Assembly (NCBI GenBank): GCA_014382685.1
Contig: JACNJG010000181.1
Coordinates: 1-13,657, forward strand
Direction: 5' to 3'
Origin: Candidatus Cloacimonadota bacterium
GTDB lineage: Bacteria > Cloacimonadota > Cloacimonadia > JGIOTU-2
DNA length: 13,657 nucleotides
Shown: piece by piece, positions 1 through 7,870 of the stretch
Layout of the letters: every line of letters starts with the position of its first letter
How positions within the stretch are numbered: the first letter of the stretch is position 1
Translations under genes and position numbers: made by a program
The notes under the pieces: generated by a model
The model's input: the letters and a program-made list of their open reading frames with translations, nothing else
What the model was told of the DNA's origin: nothing
Database searches by the model: none

Positions 1-31
1 CTAATGAAATTTCAAATGACAAATTTAAACC

Positions 32-82
32 GTTAGATATATGCTATTAGATATTCTTTCATATAATATGAAATTATCTAAC
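32..82. repeat. Nested inverted repeats
   Basis: The outer arms are GTTAGATA (32-39) and TATCTAAC (75-82). Between them, 57-73 reads TTTCATATAATATGAAA, two perfect 8-base arms around a single central A. The two stems are not coaxial, because 17 bases separate the left arms and one base separates the right arms. The structure could be a cruciform, a regulator site or chance in AT-rich DNA. It has no T-run placed like an intrinsic terminator of mutS. Confidence 0.5.
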
Positions 83-250
83 AGGGTAAATTTAAATTTT
101 TCATCAACTGTCATTAAATCAAGAATAAAAAAGTGCTTTGACATTTAGGTTTTGATATTTTATTTGTAATTAGAAATTAGGGCTTAGAAATTAATTTAGG
201 GATTACTAATCTTTGGAAGGAAATATTATAAAAGGTTATATATATTTTGT

Positions 251-270
251 TAAGTAATATCCACTACTTA
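251..270 (-). terminator. Weak hairpin after mutS, possible transcript end
   Basis: About 20 bases past the mutS stop, 251-256 (TAAGTA) and 265-270 (TACTTA) can pair as a 6-bp stem with an 8-base loop. The stem is entirely weak except for one G-C pair, and it is not followed by a clean run of U on the minus-strand transcript. It is the only hairpin near the end of the operon. Since the operon encodes Rho, the end may instead be Rho-dependent. Low confidence. Confidence 0.2.
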
Positions 271-288
271 GAAACTTCAGTCATAAAA

Positions 289-2925
289 CTAAAGTTTTTC
301 TATTAATTCCGAGAGAAAAGTAAGAGCTTCGATAGGAGTAAGCGCATTCACATCAAGATCCTTCAATTCTTCGATGAGAGCTCTTTCTTTACTTGTTTTC
401 TGAGAAAGCATTTCAATAAATGAGGTTTGATTTATCTCAGCTTTTTTCCTCTTTGTCTTTTCCAGAATGCTGGATTCGTTAAATTCACTCTTCTCGAGTT
501 CTTCCAAGATTTCCTGAGCGCGCTCGATTACTTTTTGAGGAATGCCGGCAAGTTTTGCCACTTGAATTCCGTAACTCTGGTCAGCACTGCCGGGTACTAC
601 TTTCCTCAGAAAGATGATCCTGTCCTTATACTCTTTTGCAGTAATGTTATAATTTTTCACGCCCTTATAAACATTGGAAAGTTCTGTGAGTTCATGGTAA
701 TGTGTTGCAAAGAGTGTTTTCGCAGCGATCTTCTTATTTTCATGGAGATATTCCACCACAGCCCATGCAATGCTCAATCCGTCAAACGTACTGGTGCCAC
801 GCCCGATCTCGTCAAGCAGAACAACACTTCTCGGTGTTGCATTATGCAGGATATTCGCTGTTTCGATCATCTCTACCAGAAATGTGCTCTGCCCAAGCGC
901 CAGGTTGTCCGAAGCGCCAACTCTGGTAAAAATCTTATCAACAATACCGATCTTGGCAGAAGCAGCTGGAATGAAAGAGCCCATTTGCGCCATGATTATG
1001 ATCAAACCCACTTGCCTTAAATAGGTAGATTTACCTGCCATATTCGGACCGGTAATGAGCAGTATCCTGTCTGAGGAATTATTCAAAAATGTATCGTTCG
1101 GAATGAACTCATTGCCGGCAGAGAGCTTCTCAATAACCGGATGCCTTCCTTCTTCAATATGGATTTCATGACCATTATGGATTTCAGGTCGTACATAATG
1201 ATTGTAATAAGCAATTTTTGAGAGATTTGTGAGCACATCGAGTGTGGAGATGACTTCCGAGAATTGCTGAAATCGGGGAATGAAATTTTTCAAATTTTCC
1301 CGGATTTCAAGAAAAAGCGAATATTCCAATTGAGTACTGCGTTCTTCAGCGCCAAGTACCTGGTTCTCGAATACCTTCAGTTCAGGAGTGATGAAGCGTT
1401 CTGCATTCACCAGCGTCTGCTTTCGGATATAATCTTCCGGCACCTTGTCGAAATAGGATTTTGTTATTTCGATATAATAGCCGAATACGCTGTTATAACG
1501 TACTTTCAGCTTGGGAATATTGGTTCTTTCGATCTCTTTTTGCTCGAGTTCAGCGATCCATTTTTTGCCGGTTTTGCTTTTACTTCTTAGTTCATCCAGT
1601 TCTTTATTATAACCCTCTTTGATTATACCACCAGCCAGCAAGGTGAGCGGTGCCTCTTCTATAAGTGCATTTTCGATAATAAGTATAACTTCATCAAAAT
1701 TTTGAATTGAGGCGTATAAAGATTTGAGTAATTCGGCATCACAATCCGAAATATATTCTGCTAGCGGTTGAGCCAACGAGAGGTAATTTTTCAGAGCAAT
1801 CAAGTCACGGGGATATGCTTTATTTGTTCCCAGCTTGCTGATGATACGTTCAATATCTCCTATTTCTGAAAGGATTTCAATGATACTATTACGTGTGTGG
1901 CTTTTATCAAGCAGCTCATCTACACTATCGAGGCGCCGGATTATGAGTTCCTTTTCCATTAGAGGATTTAGCATCCAGTTGACGAGTTTTCGTCCGCCCA
2001 TCGGGGTTTTCGTCTCATCCAAAACCTCAAGAAGCGTGCCGTGCTGCGAGCGTGTACGCATGGATTCTGTGAGTTCAAGATTATGTCTGGAAAGCGCATC
2101 AACTTGCATGAACTGCCCTTCTGAATAGAAGCTGAGTGTGTTGATATGGGAAAGATCGCCTTCTTTCAGATCTTTTATATATGATAGAATTGCTGCAGAT
2201 GCACAGACTGCTGTATTTTTCCCTGAAAGACCAAATCCTTCGAGGGAGAGAACGTCAAAATGCTTTTTGAGAATGTCCTCAGATTCAGGAAATTCATAAC
2301 GCCATGTTTCATATTCTGTAAATGCGGGATTATAGAAGACACTGATCTTTTCCCTGAAGTTAGACTCCATTGTTTCCGGTACCAGGATTTCTGTAGGATG
2401 AATTCGTGCGATCTCATCGACAATCCGGTCGAATGGAACTTCTGTGCAGGAAAATTCCCCTGTAGAAATATCGATAGAAGCGATGCCACAGCTTGCTTTA
2501 CCTTCATACACTGCACTGAGATAATTATTCCCGCTTCCCTTAAGATAGTTTTCTTCAAGAATAGTGCCCGGAGTTATCACTTCGACAATTTTTCTTTTAA
2601 CAAGTTTTTTTGCCTTTTTGGGATCTTCGACCTGTTCGCATATTGCTACTTTCACTCCGTGGTCCAAAAGCTTTTTCAGATAGTTCTCCAGGGCATGATA
2701 GGGGAATCCGGCAAGTGGAACGGGATTCTTTTTTTTCTTATCTCTTGTAGTAAGAGTAATCCCCAGCAGTTTTGAAGCTCTCTTAGCATCTTCAAAGAAG
2801 GTTTCATAAAAATCTCCCATTCGGAAAAGCAAAAGTGCATCCGGCTGCCCCTTTTTGATAGAAAGGAACTGCTGTATAAGAGGAGTGTGTTCCTGCGGGG
2901 TTTCAGGAGATTTCTTCTTTGTCAT
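289..2925 (-). CDS. mutS: DNA mismatch repair protein MutS
   Basis: MutS binds mismatched or looped DNA and, through its ATPase, recruits MutL to start strand-directed repair. The 878 residues are of normal length. In order: N-terminal mismatch-reading domain with the MGDFYE motif (wedge Phe39, Glu41); connector and lever/clamp regions (about 130-570); Walker A GPNMAGKST (626-634); ABC-type signature around LGQSTFLVEM (677-686); Walker B LLDEIGRGTS (703-712); and THYHEL (741-746). QTSFIEML (833-840) resembles a beta-clamp-binding peptide. The end, LTPIEALTFLSELIEKL, matches the C-terminal oligomerisation helices of full-length MutS. Its ATG overlaps the stop of the upstream TPR-SPOR gene as ATGA with no good Shine-Dalgarno, which suggests translational coupling. 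It is the last gene of the run. MutL is not in the window. Confidence 0.98.
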   Translation of the reverse strand: MTKKKSPETPQEHTPLIQQFLSIKKGQPDALLLFRMGDFYETFFEDAKRASKLLGITLTTRDKKKKNPVPLAGFPYHALENYLKKLLDHGVKVAICEQVEDPKKAKKLVKRKIVEVITPGTILEENYLKGSGNNYLSAVYEGKASCGIASIDISTGEFSCTEVPFDRIVDEIARIHPTEILVPETMESNFREKISVFYNPAFTEYETWRYEFPESEDILKKHFDVLSLEGFGLSGKNTAVCASAAILSYIKDLKEGDLSHINTLSFYSEGQFMQVDALSRHNLELTESMRTRSQHGTLLEVLDETKTPMGGRKLVNWMLNPLMEKELIIRRLDSVDELLDKSHTRNSIIEILSEIGDIERIISKLGTNKAYPRDLIALKNYLSLAQPLAEYISDCDAELLKSLYASIQNFDEVILIIENALIEEAPLTLLAGGIIKEGYNKELDELRSKSKTGKKWIAELEQKEIERTNIPKLKVRYNSVFGYYIEITKSYFDKVPEDYIRKQTLVNAERFITPELKVFENQVLGAEERSTQLEYSLFLEIRENLKNFIPRFQQFSEVISTLDVLTNLSKIAYYNHYVRPEIHNGHEIHIEEGRHPVIEKLSAGNEFIPNDTFLNNSSDRILLITGPNMAGKSTYLRQVGLIIIMAQMGSFIPAASAKIGIVDKIFTRVGASDNLALGQSTFLVEMIETANILHNATPRSVVLLDEIGRGTSTFDGLSIAWAVVEYLHENKKIAAKTLFATHYHELTELSNVYKGVKNYNITAKEYKDRIIFLRKVVPGSADQSYGIQVAKLAGIPQKVIERAQEILEELEKSEFNESSILEKTKRKKAEINQTSFIEMLSQKTSKERALIEELKDLDVNALTPIEALTFLSELIEKL

Positions 2926-3956
2926 GGTTTTTTATATACGTATGAGCTGATATTTTTCTCTGCAAGCCGGTTTTTTTTGTATAGCGCTTCATTTTCAGTT
3001 GAATAGGGACCTACACCGACAGCATAATAAATTTTTCCATTCACAGATTTTGTAAAGATAAAGGTGTTTTTTACACCCATATCCTGAAAGTTTTCCTGTG
3101 CTTTGTGGGCTTTGGTTGAGCTTTCCAGGGCTGCAAGTTGAACGATGTATTTTTTGTTGAGGAGCTCATCGATCTGGGGAAGGGTCGTGAGGGAAGATGA
3201 GTAATGTCCCTGCTCGATCAAGAAAACGAGCTGCTGTTCTGCAAGGGCTGAATACTGTGAGTAGGGATAGTCATTTGTGAGTTTTTTATAATGAGTGATC
3301 GCATCAGCATATTCGGCTCTGTTTTCATAGCATAAACCCAATGAATAGAGCATGTAGGGATTGAAATTACTGTTTGGACTTTCTTCTTGCATTTGTGAGA
3401 ACTGCTCAATTGCTTTCGAGTACTGCCCGAGCTCATAATATGCAGTTCCGCAATTCAGCATAGTTAGTTCACGCTGGGAGGAATCGAGAGAGATGTTGAT
3501 GAATTCTTTATATGAAGTGATCGCAGGAAAGTATTCTGCATTACAGAAATGTGCTTGAGCATCGATGAAAAGAGCTTCTGCATAATATAAGGAAAAGGAC
3601 TTTTTTAGCAGCTTGTTTGAATATCCGAGTGCACCCTTCCAATCTTCATGTGTCAGACTGATCTTTGCAAGATTGATGAAAGCTCTATCAGTATAGGCAT
3701 TTTCCTTTTCCTTTAAGATTTCTTTATAATAAAAGGAGGCATCATTTGCATTGTCTGCACATTGCCCTAAAAGATAGAGGATTTCAACTTTTTCTTCGTC
3801 CTTTCTGCACTGTGGCAGCATGGATTTCAATATTTGAAAAGCAGTGATATATTCGCTTTTCGCGATATGATTATATACTAATGAAAGGGATTGTCCACAT
3901 AAAGGTATCGTGCTGAGGAAGAAAAAGACTATAATCAGAAAGATAGTTTTTCTCAT
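2922..3956 (-). CDS. Secreted TPR protein with C-terminal SPOR domain
   Basis: This is an exported protein of 344 residues and unknown specific role. Residues 1-22 form a signal peptide (basic start, hydrophobic 5-18, then PLCGQS). The Cys20 context (PLC) lacks the small residue expected before a lipobox cysteine, so cleavage by signal peptidase I is more likely. Residues about 25-250 are helical tetratricopeptide-type repeats, for example AYYELGQYSKAIEQF (172-186) and GLCYENRAEYADAITHYKKL (207-226). Residues 268-342 resemble a SPOR domain (KYIVQLAAL, then YYAVGVGPYS), a fold that in known cases binds denuded peptidoglycan glycan strands. A periplasmic, cell-wall-associated scaffold is a reasonable inference. 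It starts 10 bases after rho and overlaps mutS by 4 bases. No strong ribosome binding site precedes it. Confidence 0.85.
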   Translation of the reverse strand: MRKTIFLIIVFFFLSTIPLCGQSLSLVYNHIAKSEYITAFQILKSMLPQCRKDEEKVEILYLLGQCADNANDASFYYKEILKEKENAYTDRAFINLAKISLTHEDWKGALGYSNKLLKKSFSLYYAEALFIDAQAHFCNAEYFPAITSYKEFINISLDSSQRELTMLNCGTAYYELGQYSKAIEQFSQMQEESPNSNFNPYMLYSLGLCYENRAEYADAITHYKKLTNDYPYSQYSALAEQQLVFLIEQGHYSSSLTTLPQIDELLNKKYIVQLAALESSTKAHKAQENFQDMGVKNTFIFTKSVNGKIYYAVGVGPYSTENEALYKKNRLAEKNISSYVYKKP

Positions 3957-3966
3957 GTACAGAATA

Positions 3967-5235
3967 TTAGCTGCTCATTAATTTCAGGAATTCAAGATTA
4001 TTCTTTGTTCCTTTCATCTTGTTTTTCAGAAGTTCGATAGCATCATAAGGATTTTGGTTTTTGAGGATCTTACGAAGAATGAATACACGATTTCTGACTT
4101 CTTCGGGAAGAAGAAGTTCTTCGCGGCGTGTTCCGGAAGTGATAAGATCAATTGCCGGGTACATGCGCAGGTCGCTGATAGAGCGGTCGAGCACCAGTTC
4201 CATGTTACCGGTACCTTTGAATTCTTCAAAGATAACCGTATCCATTTTGCTCCCTGTTTGAATAAGCGCAGTTGCCATGATTGTCAGACTTCCACTTTCT
4301 GCAGTGTTACGAGCAGCTCCGAAAAAGCGTTTTGGTTTGTGAAGTGCATTTGCATCGACACCACCGGAAAGGACTTTTCCGCTTGCAGGCATGAGTGTGT
4401 TATAGGCACGGGCAAGGCGGGTGATACTATCAAGCAGAATTACTACATCGCGTCCGTATTCGACCATTCTTTTTGCTTTTGCCATGACCATTTCCGCAAG
4501 GCGTACATGATGATGAGCAGTCTCGTCAAAAGTAGAACTAACAACTTCTGAATGTTCAGGTTTTATGATACGTTTCATCTCTGTAACTTCTTCAGGACGT
4601 TCATCAATAAGGAGAATGATAACATATACTTCTGGATGGTTAGTAAGAATTGAATTTGCAATCTTTTGCAGAAGTACTGTTTTTCCTGTGCGCGGCGCCG
4701 AAACAATAAGCCCTCTTTGTCCCTTTCCAATGGGCGTAAAGAGGTCGATGATACGCATGGAAAGCTCATCCTGAGTGGTTTCCAGTTTGAGTTTTTCTTC
4801 GGGGTAAAGTGGTGTAAGGGAATCGAAGTTTGGGGTTTCATAGGCACGAAGAGGTGGTTCATTATTGATCGCATCAATTCGGATGAGTGCGAAATACTTT
4901 TCATCTTCCTTTGGTGAACGTACAGGTCCCGAAATGATATTTCCCTGTTTTATGTGGAATTTTTTCACTTGGGCTTTAGATACGTAGATGTCACTGGGTC
5001 CGCTTATGTAATTGGATTTTGGTGAACGCAGGAAACCATATCCGTCGGGGGTAAGATCGATCACACCTGTGGTGAAAACCAATCCTTCATTTGCTGCCTG
5101 GGCATCGAGTATCGCAAACATCAAAGCTTCTTTATTCATAGTTTTGAATTTCTTTATCTCGTAACTTTTTGCGATTTTATGAAGCTCAGGCAAGTTCATT
5201 TTTTGCATTTCTTTCAAGTCAATTAGATCTTCCAT
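3967..5235 (-). CDS. rho: Transcription termination factor Rho
   Basis: Rho is a hexameric RNA helicase that loads on unstructured C-rich RNA and releases RNA polymerase. The 422 residues are close to the E. coli length (419), with no large insertion. Visible parts: N-terminal helical Rho_N domain (about 5-45); cold-shock-like RNA-binding domain with RNP1 GYGFLRS (65-71) and DIYVS (82-86); P-loop GLIVSAPRTGKT (175-186) with Lys185; Walker B VVILLDS (264-270); Q-loop segment GGVDANALHKPKRFFGAARN (291-310); and R-loop FEEFKGTGNMEL (336-347). The E. coli P-loop reads APPKAGKT where this one reads SAPRTGKT, while the catalytic GKT is intact. A clear Shine-Dalgarno, AGGAG, lies about 5 bases before the ATG. 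The gene follows tsaB by 25 bases and precedes the TPR-SPOR gene by 10. Confidence 0.98.
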   Translation of the reverse strand: MEDLIDLKEMQKMNLPELHKIAKSYEIKKFKTMNKEALMFAILDAQAANEGLVFTTGVIDLTPDGYGFLRSPKSNYISGPSDIYVSKAQVKKFHIKQGNIISGPVRSPKEDEKYFALIRIDAINNEPPLRAYETPNFDSLTPLYPEEKLKLETTQDELSMRIIDLFTPIGKGQRGLIVSAPRTGKTVLLQKIANSILTNHPEVYVIILLIDERPEEVTEMKRIIKPEHSEVVSSTFDETAHHHVRLAEMVMAKAKRMVEYGRDVVILLDSITRLARAYNTLMPASGKVLSGGVDANALHKPKRFFGAARNTAESGSLTIMATALIQTGSKMDTVIFEEFKGTGNMELVLDRSISDLRMYPAIDLITSGTRREELLLPEEVRNRVFILRKILKNQNPYDAIELLKNKMKGTKNNLEFLKLMSS

Positions 5236-5260
5236 AATACTCCTAAATATTTATGAATTT

Positions 5261-5959
5261 TTATTTATTTTCTTTCTTTTTTATTTGTTTAAAATTTTCT
5301 TCAGCCGCTGATTTTCTAATGTAAAAGGGTTCAATTTTTGCGATGTCATCAGCTTTATACACTTCGCAGACCTTTTTGTTTTCTACGATATCGATAAGGG
5401 ATGATGCTTTTGGATAACAATCGATAGCTCTTGCAAAGTTCAATTTTGTATCAATATCTAAAAATGCCTGTTTTGTTTTTGATGTAACAGGTCCGATTAA
5501 AAGTGTTTCAGTATTTATAGTTTTCGCTATTTGCTCTATCTTTGCGAAGGATGGCTTTTGTATTTCTGTGAGATCCGGTGAATATACAGCATAGTAGAAT
5601 TCACCCCGTCCAGCGTCCATGATTGCGCAAATACGTAATGAGTTTGCTGAAGCATTATTTGCAAGAGATCTCAAAGTCGATGTTACATAAAGGGGAATCT
5701 TCAAACCAAAGCAGAGTCCTTTTGCAGTAGAAAGTCCGATGCGAAGTCCTGTAAAAGAGCCGGGACCTATGGAAACAGCAATTCCCGAGATATTTTCCAG
5801 CTTCATGTCAGTTTGGGCAAGCAGATTTTCTACAGTGGGGAGAAGGCGTTCCGAGTGAGTCCTTTTTGCATTCAGGGTCACATCCGCAATGATCTGCCCG
5901 TTGTGTGAAAGTGCTATACTTTCGTATGATGTAGAAGTGTCAAAAGCAAGAATGTTCAT
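5261..5959 (-). CDS. tsaB: tRNA t6A biosynthesis protein TsaB
   Basis: TsaB is a non-catalytic, ASKHA-fold paralogue of TsaD. It dimerises with TsaD (and works with TsaE) to transfer the threonylcarbamoyl group from TsaC product onto A37 of ANN-decoding tRNAs. The 232 residues fit the family. Diagnostic features are the start MNILAFDTSTS, the HSERLLPTVENLL segment (35-47), and the strongly conserved SIGPGSFTGLRIGLSTAKGL (about 63-82). The ATG is one base after the cupin stop (TAATATG) with no evident ribosome binding site, so translation is probably coupled. The C-terminal half is less conserved, as is usual. tsaD, tsaE and tsaC are not in the window. Confidence 0.95.
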   Translation of the reverse strand: MNILAFDTSTSYESIALSHNGQIIADVTLNAKRTHSERLLPTVENLLAQTDMKLENISGIAVSIGPGSFTGLRIGLSTAKGLCFGLKIPLYVTSTLRSLANNASANSLRICAIMDAGRGEFYYAVYSPDLTEIQKPSFAKIEQIAKTINTETLLIGPVTSKTKQAFLDIDTKLNFARAIDCYPKASSLIDIVENKKVCEVYKADDIAKIEPFYIRKSAAEENFKQIKKKENK

Positions 5960-5960
5960 A

Positions 5961-6356
5961 TTAGCAGGTGTTTACGGGTTTGTCTCCAAGAGGATTGCTT
6001 GAAACTTTTGATGGTTGTGTAGAGTGTGGAACGATGCAGAGAAAGCGCAATAATGTATCATCAGTATTTTTGAATTGGTGTTTTAAATGCGGTTCTACAA
6101 AGATGACATCCCACTGCTGAAAGGGTTTTTCACCTTCTTCCGTGACCAATACGCCTGTTCCCTGAAGCACGAATACTTCATGTTCCCAATCATGGGAGTG
6201 AAATGGTGTGTGTCCGCCAGCTTCGACTTCGAACATGCGCATAGCAAAATTAGGAGCGTTATCATTTTTTGAAATAAGCCATCTGATCTTGATTTTGTCT
6301 GCACCTTCGATATTCACGTCTTCTAAAAGGACATCGTTGAAGTGGTCGATTTTCAT
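5961..6356 (-). CDS. Small single-domain cupin protein, function unknown
   Basis: A 131-residue one-barrel cupin. Cupin motif 1 is seen as GGHTPFHSH...E...G with candidate metal ligands His53, His55 and Glu60. Motif 2 (WDVIFVEPHLKHQFKN) supplies His93, which completes the usual 3-His/1-Glu set. Families with this motif set bind Fe, Mn, Ni or Zn and range from dioxygenases and isomerases to sugar- or effector-binding proteins, so no reaction can be assigned. I chose the ATG at 6356 over one 27 bases upstream because a near-perfect GGAGGT sits 4 bases before it, and because the extra residues (MVLKNLEVT) are encoded by the ribosome binding site itself. It is the first gene after the only sizeable gap in the left half, and it is followed one base later by tsaB. 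Confidence 0.88.
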   Translation of the reverse strand: MKIDHFNDVLLEDVNIEGADKIKIRWLISKNDNAPNFAMRMFEVEAGGHTPFHSHDWEHEVFVLQGTGVLVTEEGEKPFQQWDVIFVEPHLKHQFKNTDDTLLRFLCIVPHSTQPSKVSSNPLGDKPVNTC

Positions 6357-6360
6357 GGTT

Positions 6361-6366
6361 ACCTCC
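6361..6366 (-). promoter_or_regulatory. Ribosome binding site of the cupin gene
   Basis: On the minus strand the sequence reads GGAGGT followed by AACC and ATG. It is the strongest Shine-Dalgarno I see in the window, and it decides the cupin start at 6356 rather than the upstream in-frame ATG at 6383. Confidence 0.8.
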
Positions 6367-6409
6367 AGATTTTTGAGCACCATTTAATTGTGATGTATCT
6401 ATTAATTTA

Positions 6410-6455
6410 ATTATATTTCGAAACAAAAACTACAAACTGTGTGGCAGGACGTCAA
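6410..6455 (-). promoter_or_regulatory. Candidate promoter for cupin-tsaB-rho-SPOR-mutS
   Basis: This gap between truA and the cupin gene is the longest gap between genes in the left half of the window. On the minus strand TTGACG (6455-6450) is followed, after exactly 17 bases, by TAGTTT (6432-6427), a fair sigma-70-like pair with a poor -10 box. A perfect TATAAT (6415-6410) lies closer to the gene but has no recognisable -35 at 16-18 bases. Either could start the downstream run of five genes. The assignment rests on position and partial consensus only, and the organism's own promoter consensus is unknown. Confidence 0.35.
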
Positions 6456-6476
6456 ATTTTTTAGATTTTTGTATGA

Positions 6477-7208
6477 CTAATAGGTAATTTCAAACAGATA
6501 AAGCCCTTGAGGTGGTGCGGTCATGCCAAGTAGTCGATAATCCTGAGTAGATAAAATTTTACTTATATAATCCTCTTCAAGCCCCTCATGAGAAATATGC
6601 AAAAGAGTGCCGACTATCCTTCGAACCATATTATGCATAAATCTGTTTGCGCTTATCTTAAATATGAAATGAGAGTCTGTTTCGCTCCACTGGGCACTAT
6701 CAACCGTGCACTGCGTTGAATGAAGCTGCGAAGTGTCTTGGGCAAAGACATTGAAATCATGTGTGCCGAGCAAATATTCAGACGCTTTTCGCAGGAGCAG
6801 CAAAGAGATCTTTTTTTGCGGAAAATATGAAGCATAGAATCGTTCAAAGGGGGAGAATTCTTTCATGATCTTATACATATATGTTCTTCTTTTTGCAGAA
6901 AATCTTGCATGAAAATCATCATCCGCAATAGTGCATTCCTTGATGTGGATCGCTTTAGGAATAATACTATTTATCGCAGCTATAATGTTCTCCGGTTTCA
7001 TTCTCGTTTCTGCAGTGAAATGAGCATACTGATTGAGTGCATGTACACCCGCATCAGTTCTGCCGGACACGGTCAAGGAAGTCTCTGTCTTAAAGATTTG
7101 AGCAAGCGCCTTTTCCATAACCTGCTGGATGGTGAGAGCGTTTTTCTGTATCTGCCAGCCATGAAAAGGATGACCATCATAACAGAAGCGAATTAGAAAT
7201 TTTCTCAT
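6477..7208 (-). CDS. truA: tRNA pseudouridine(38-40) synthase TruA
   Basis: TruA isomerises uridines 38, 39 and 40 in the anticodon stem-loop of many tRNAs. The 243 residues are of normal size. The start RKFLIRFCYDG..FHGWQIQ is typical. The catalytic aspartate is Asp52 in SGRTDAGVHA (48-57). Further conserved blocks are FHARFSAKRRTYMYKI and RFMHNMVRRIVGTL. The ATG at 7208 is chosen over one 69 bases upstream because the extra residues lie inside the preceding gene's reading region and the family begins at this methionine. The ATG overlaps the stop of the EcfT-like gene as ATGA, with AGGA about 11 bases before it, so the two are probably co-translated. A truA gene directly after ecfT is also the arrangement in many Firmicutes. 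Confidence 0.96.
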   Translation of the reverse strand: MRKFLIRFCYDGHPFHGWQIQKNALTIQQVMEKALAQIFKTETSLTVSGRTDAGVHALNQYAHFTAETRMKPENIIAAINSIIPKAIHIKECTIADDDFHARFSAKRRTYMYKIMKEFSPFERFYASYFPQKKISLLLLRKASEYLLGTHDFNVFAQDTSQLHSTQCTVDSAQWSETDSHFIFKISANRFMHNMVRRIVGTLLHISHEGLEEDYISKILSTQDYRLLGMTAPPQGLYLFEITY

Positions 7209-7846
7209 AATAAGATCAGTCCTATTTGCATAAGCAGCAGAGCCGGTAATAGAAGATCGATGACATGAAAAGAGCATGCAAGTTCGCTATTGAAAAGTAC
7301 TTCTGCAGTTGCCGAGCATCCATGCACTTTTTTTAGTGATCTGTTCACAATAATTGGGAAAAGCTCGGATATTTCATTCAGTCCTATCTTTCCTTTAATA
7401 TGATACTTATACAATCTTATTGTATGAGAATATTCATGATAAATGATTGGTAGAAATCGAATGATACCATAGAGAAAGATGGTAGCTGAATTGCGTATTT
7501 TCAGTGGGATCATTTTATGGAATTGTGCCAGGAATGAGAAGGCAGAAGTTGATCTCACAAGCACGACAGTATAGCTTATCATTATTGCGACCGAACCAAT
7601 TATCATTAGATCCTTATGCCAGGAATTGCCAAATATATATCCCATAAGAAAAATTGAAAGTAAAAGGGGAGATATGCGCAAGATCGTGTTTGCAACGGCG
7701 AGAAGATATTTTGGATACATCGTCAGAGACAAAGCCAGAATAATGAGTACGGAAATCAATAAGAGATCATTGTGGAAAAAGAAAAGAAAAACGATCTGTA
7801 AGATAACAAACAATATTTTAATGAGTGGATTAAGAAGGTTAAGCAT
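7205..7846 (-). CDS. EcfT/CbiQ-like ECF transporter transmembrane protein, divergent
   Basis: A hydrophobic protein of about 213 residues with roughly five or six membrane spans. The start LLNPLIKILFVI fits the L-[DN]-P-x-x-K-L/I opening of EcfT/CbiQ proteins, the membrane scaffold that couples ECF-type ATPases to vitamin or metal-binding S components. Position directly before truA with an ATGA overlap supports this. However, it is shorter than usual EcfT (about 265), and the two A-R-G coupling motifs are hard to find: the matching spots read YHIKG and ATAEV. No ATPase gene is adjacent. The ATG at 7846 is chosen; its nearest purine-rich site (AAAAGGAA) is rather far, about 13 bases. An in-frame TTG at 7936 would add 30 residues, but these are encoded by a GC-rich hairpin element. 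Function as a transporter part is inferred. Confidence 0.65.
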   Translation of the reverse strand: MLNLLNPLIKILFVILQIVFLFFFHNDLLLISVLIILALSLTMYPKYLLAVANTILRISPLLLSIFLMGYIFGNSWHKDLMIIGSVAIMISYTVVLVRSTSAFSFLAQFHKMIPLKIRNSATIFLYGIIRFLPIIYHEYSHTIRLYKYHIKGKIGLNEISELFPIIVNRSLKKVHGCSATAEVLFNSELACSFHVIDLLLPALLLMQIGLILL

Positions 7847-7870
7847 GAGAGAAATTTGGTTCCTTTTATT

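Larger units (their letters stand above)
1..288. other. AT-rich non-coding region downstream of mutS
   Basis: I see no convincing reading frame on either strand here. The stretch is very AT-rich and built from short repeated words: TTAGATAT occurs at 33-40 and 47-54 (14-base step), and TTAGAAATTA at 170-179 and 184-193 (again a 14-base step). GTTAGATA (32-39) and TATCTAAC (75-82) form an 8-bp inverted repeat around a perfect 17-base palindrome. This looks like degenerate intergenic repeat DNA past the 3' end of the minus-strand operon. The gene that would lie further left is outside the window. Confidence 0.7.

Noticed and set aside
138..166. Plus-strand promoter TTGACA - 17 bases - TATTTG
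   Set aside because: The -35 box is perfect, but the -10 is poor and no plus-strand gene follows anywhere in the window, so it is probably chance in AT-rich DNA.
7209..7277. Upstream ATG at 7277 for truA
   Set aside because: It lies inside the EcfT-like gene. The family start and the ATGA overlap point to the ATG at 7208.
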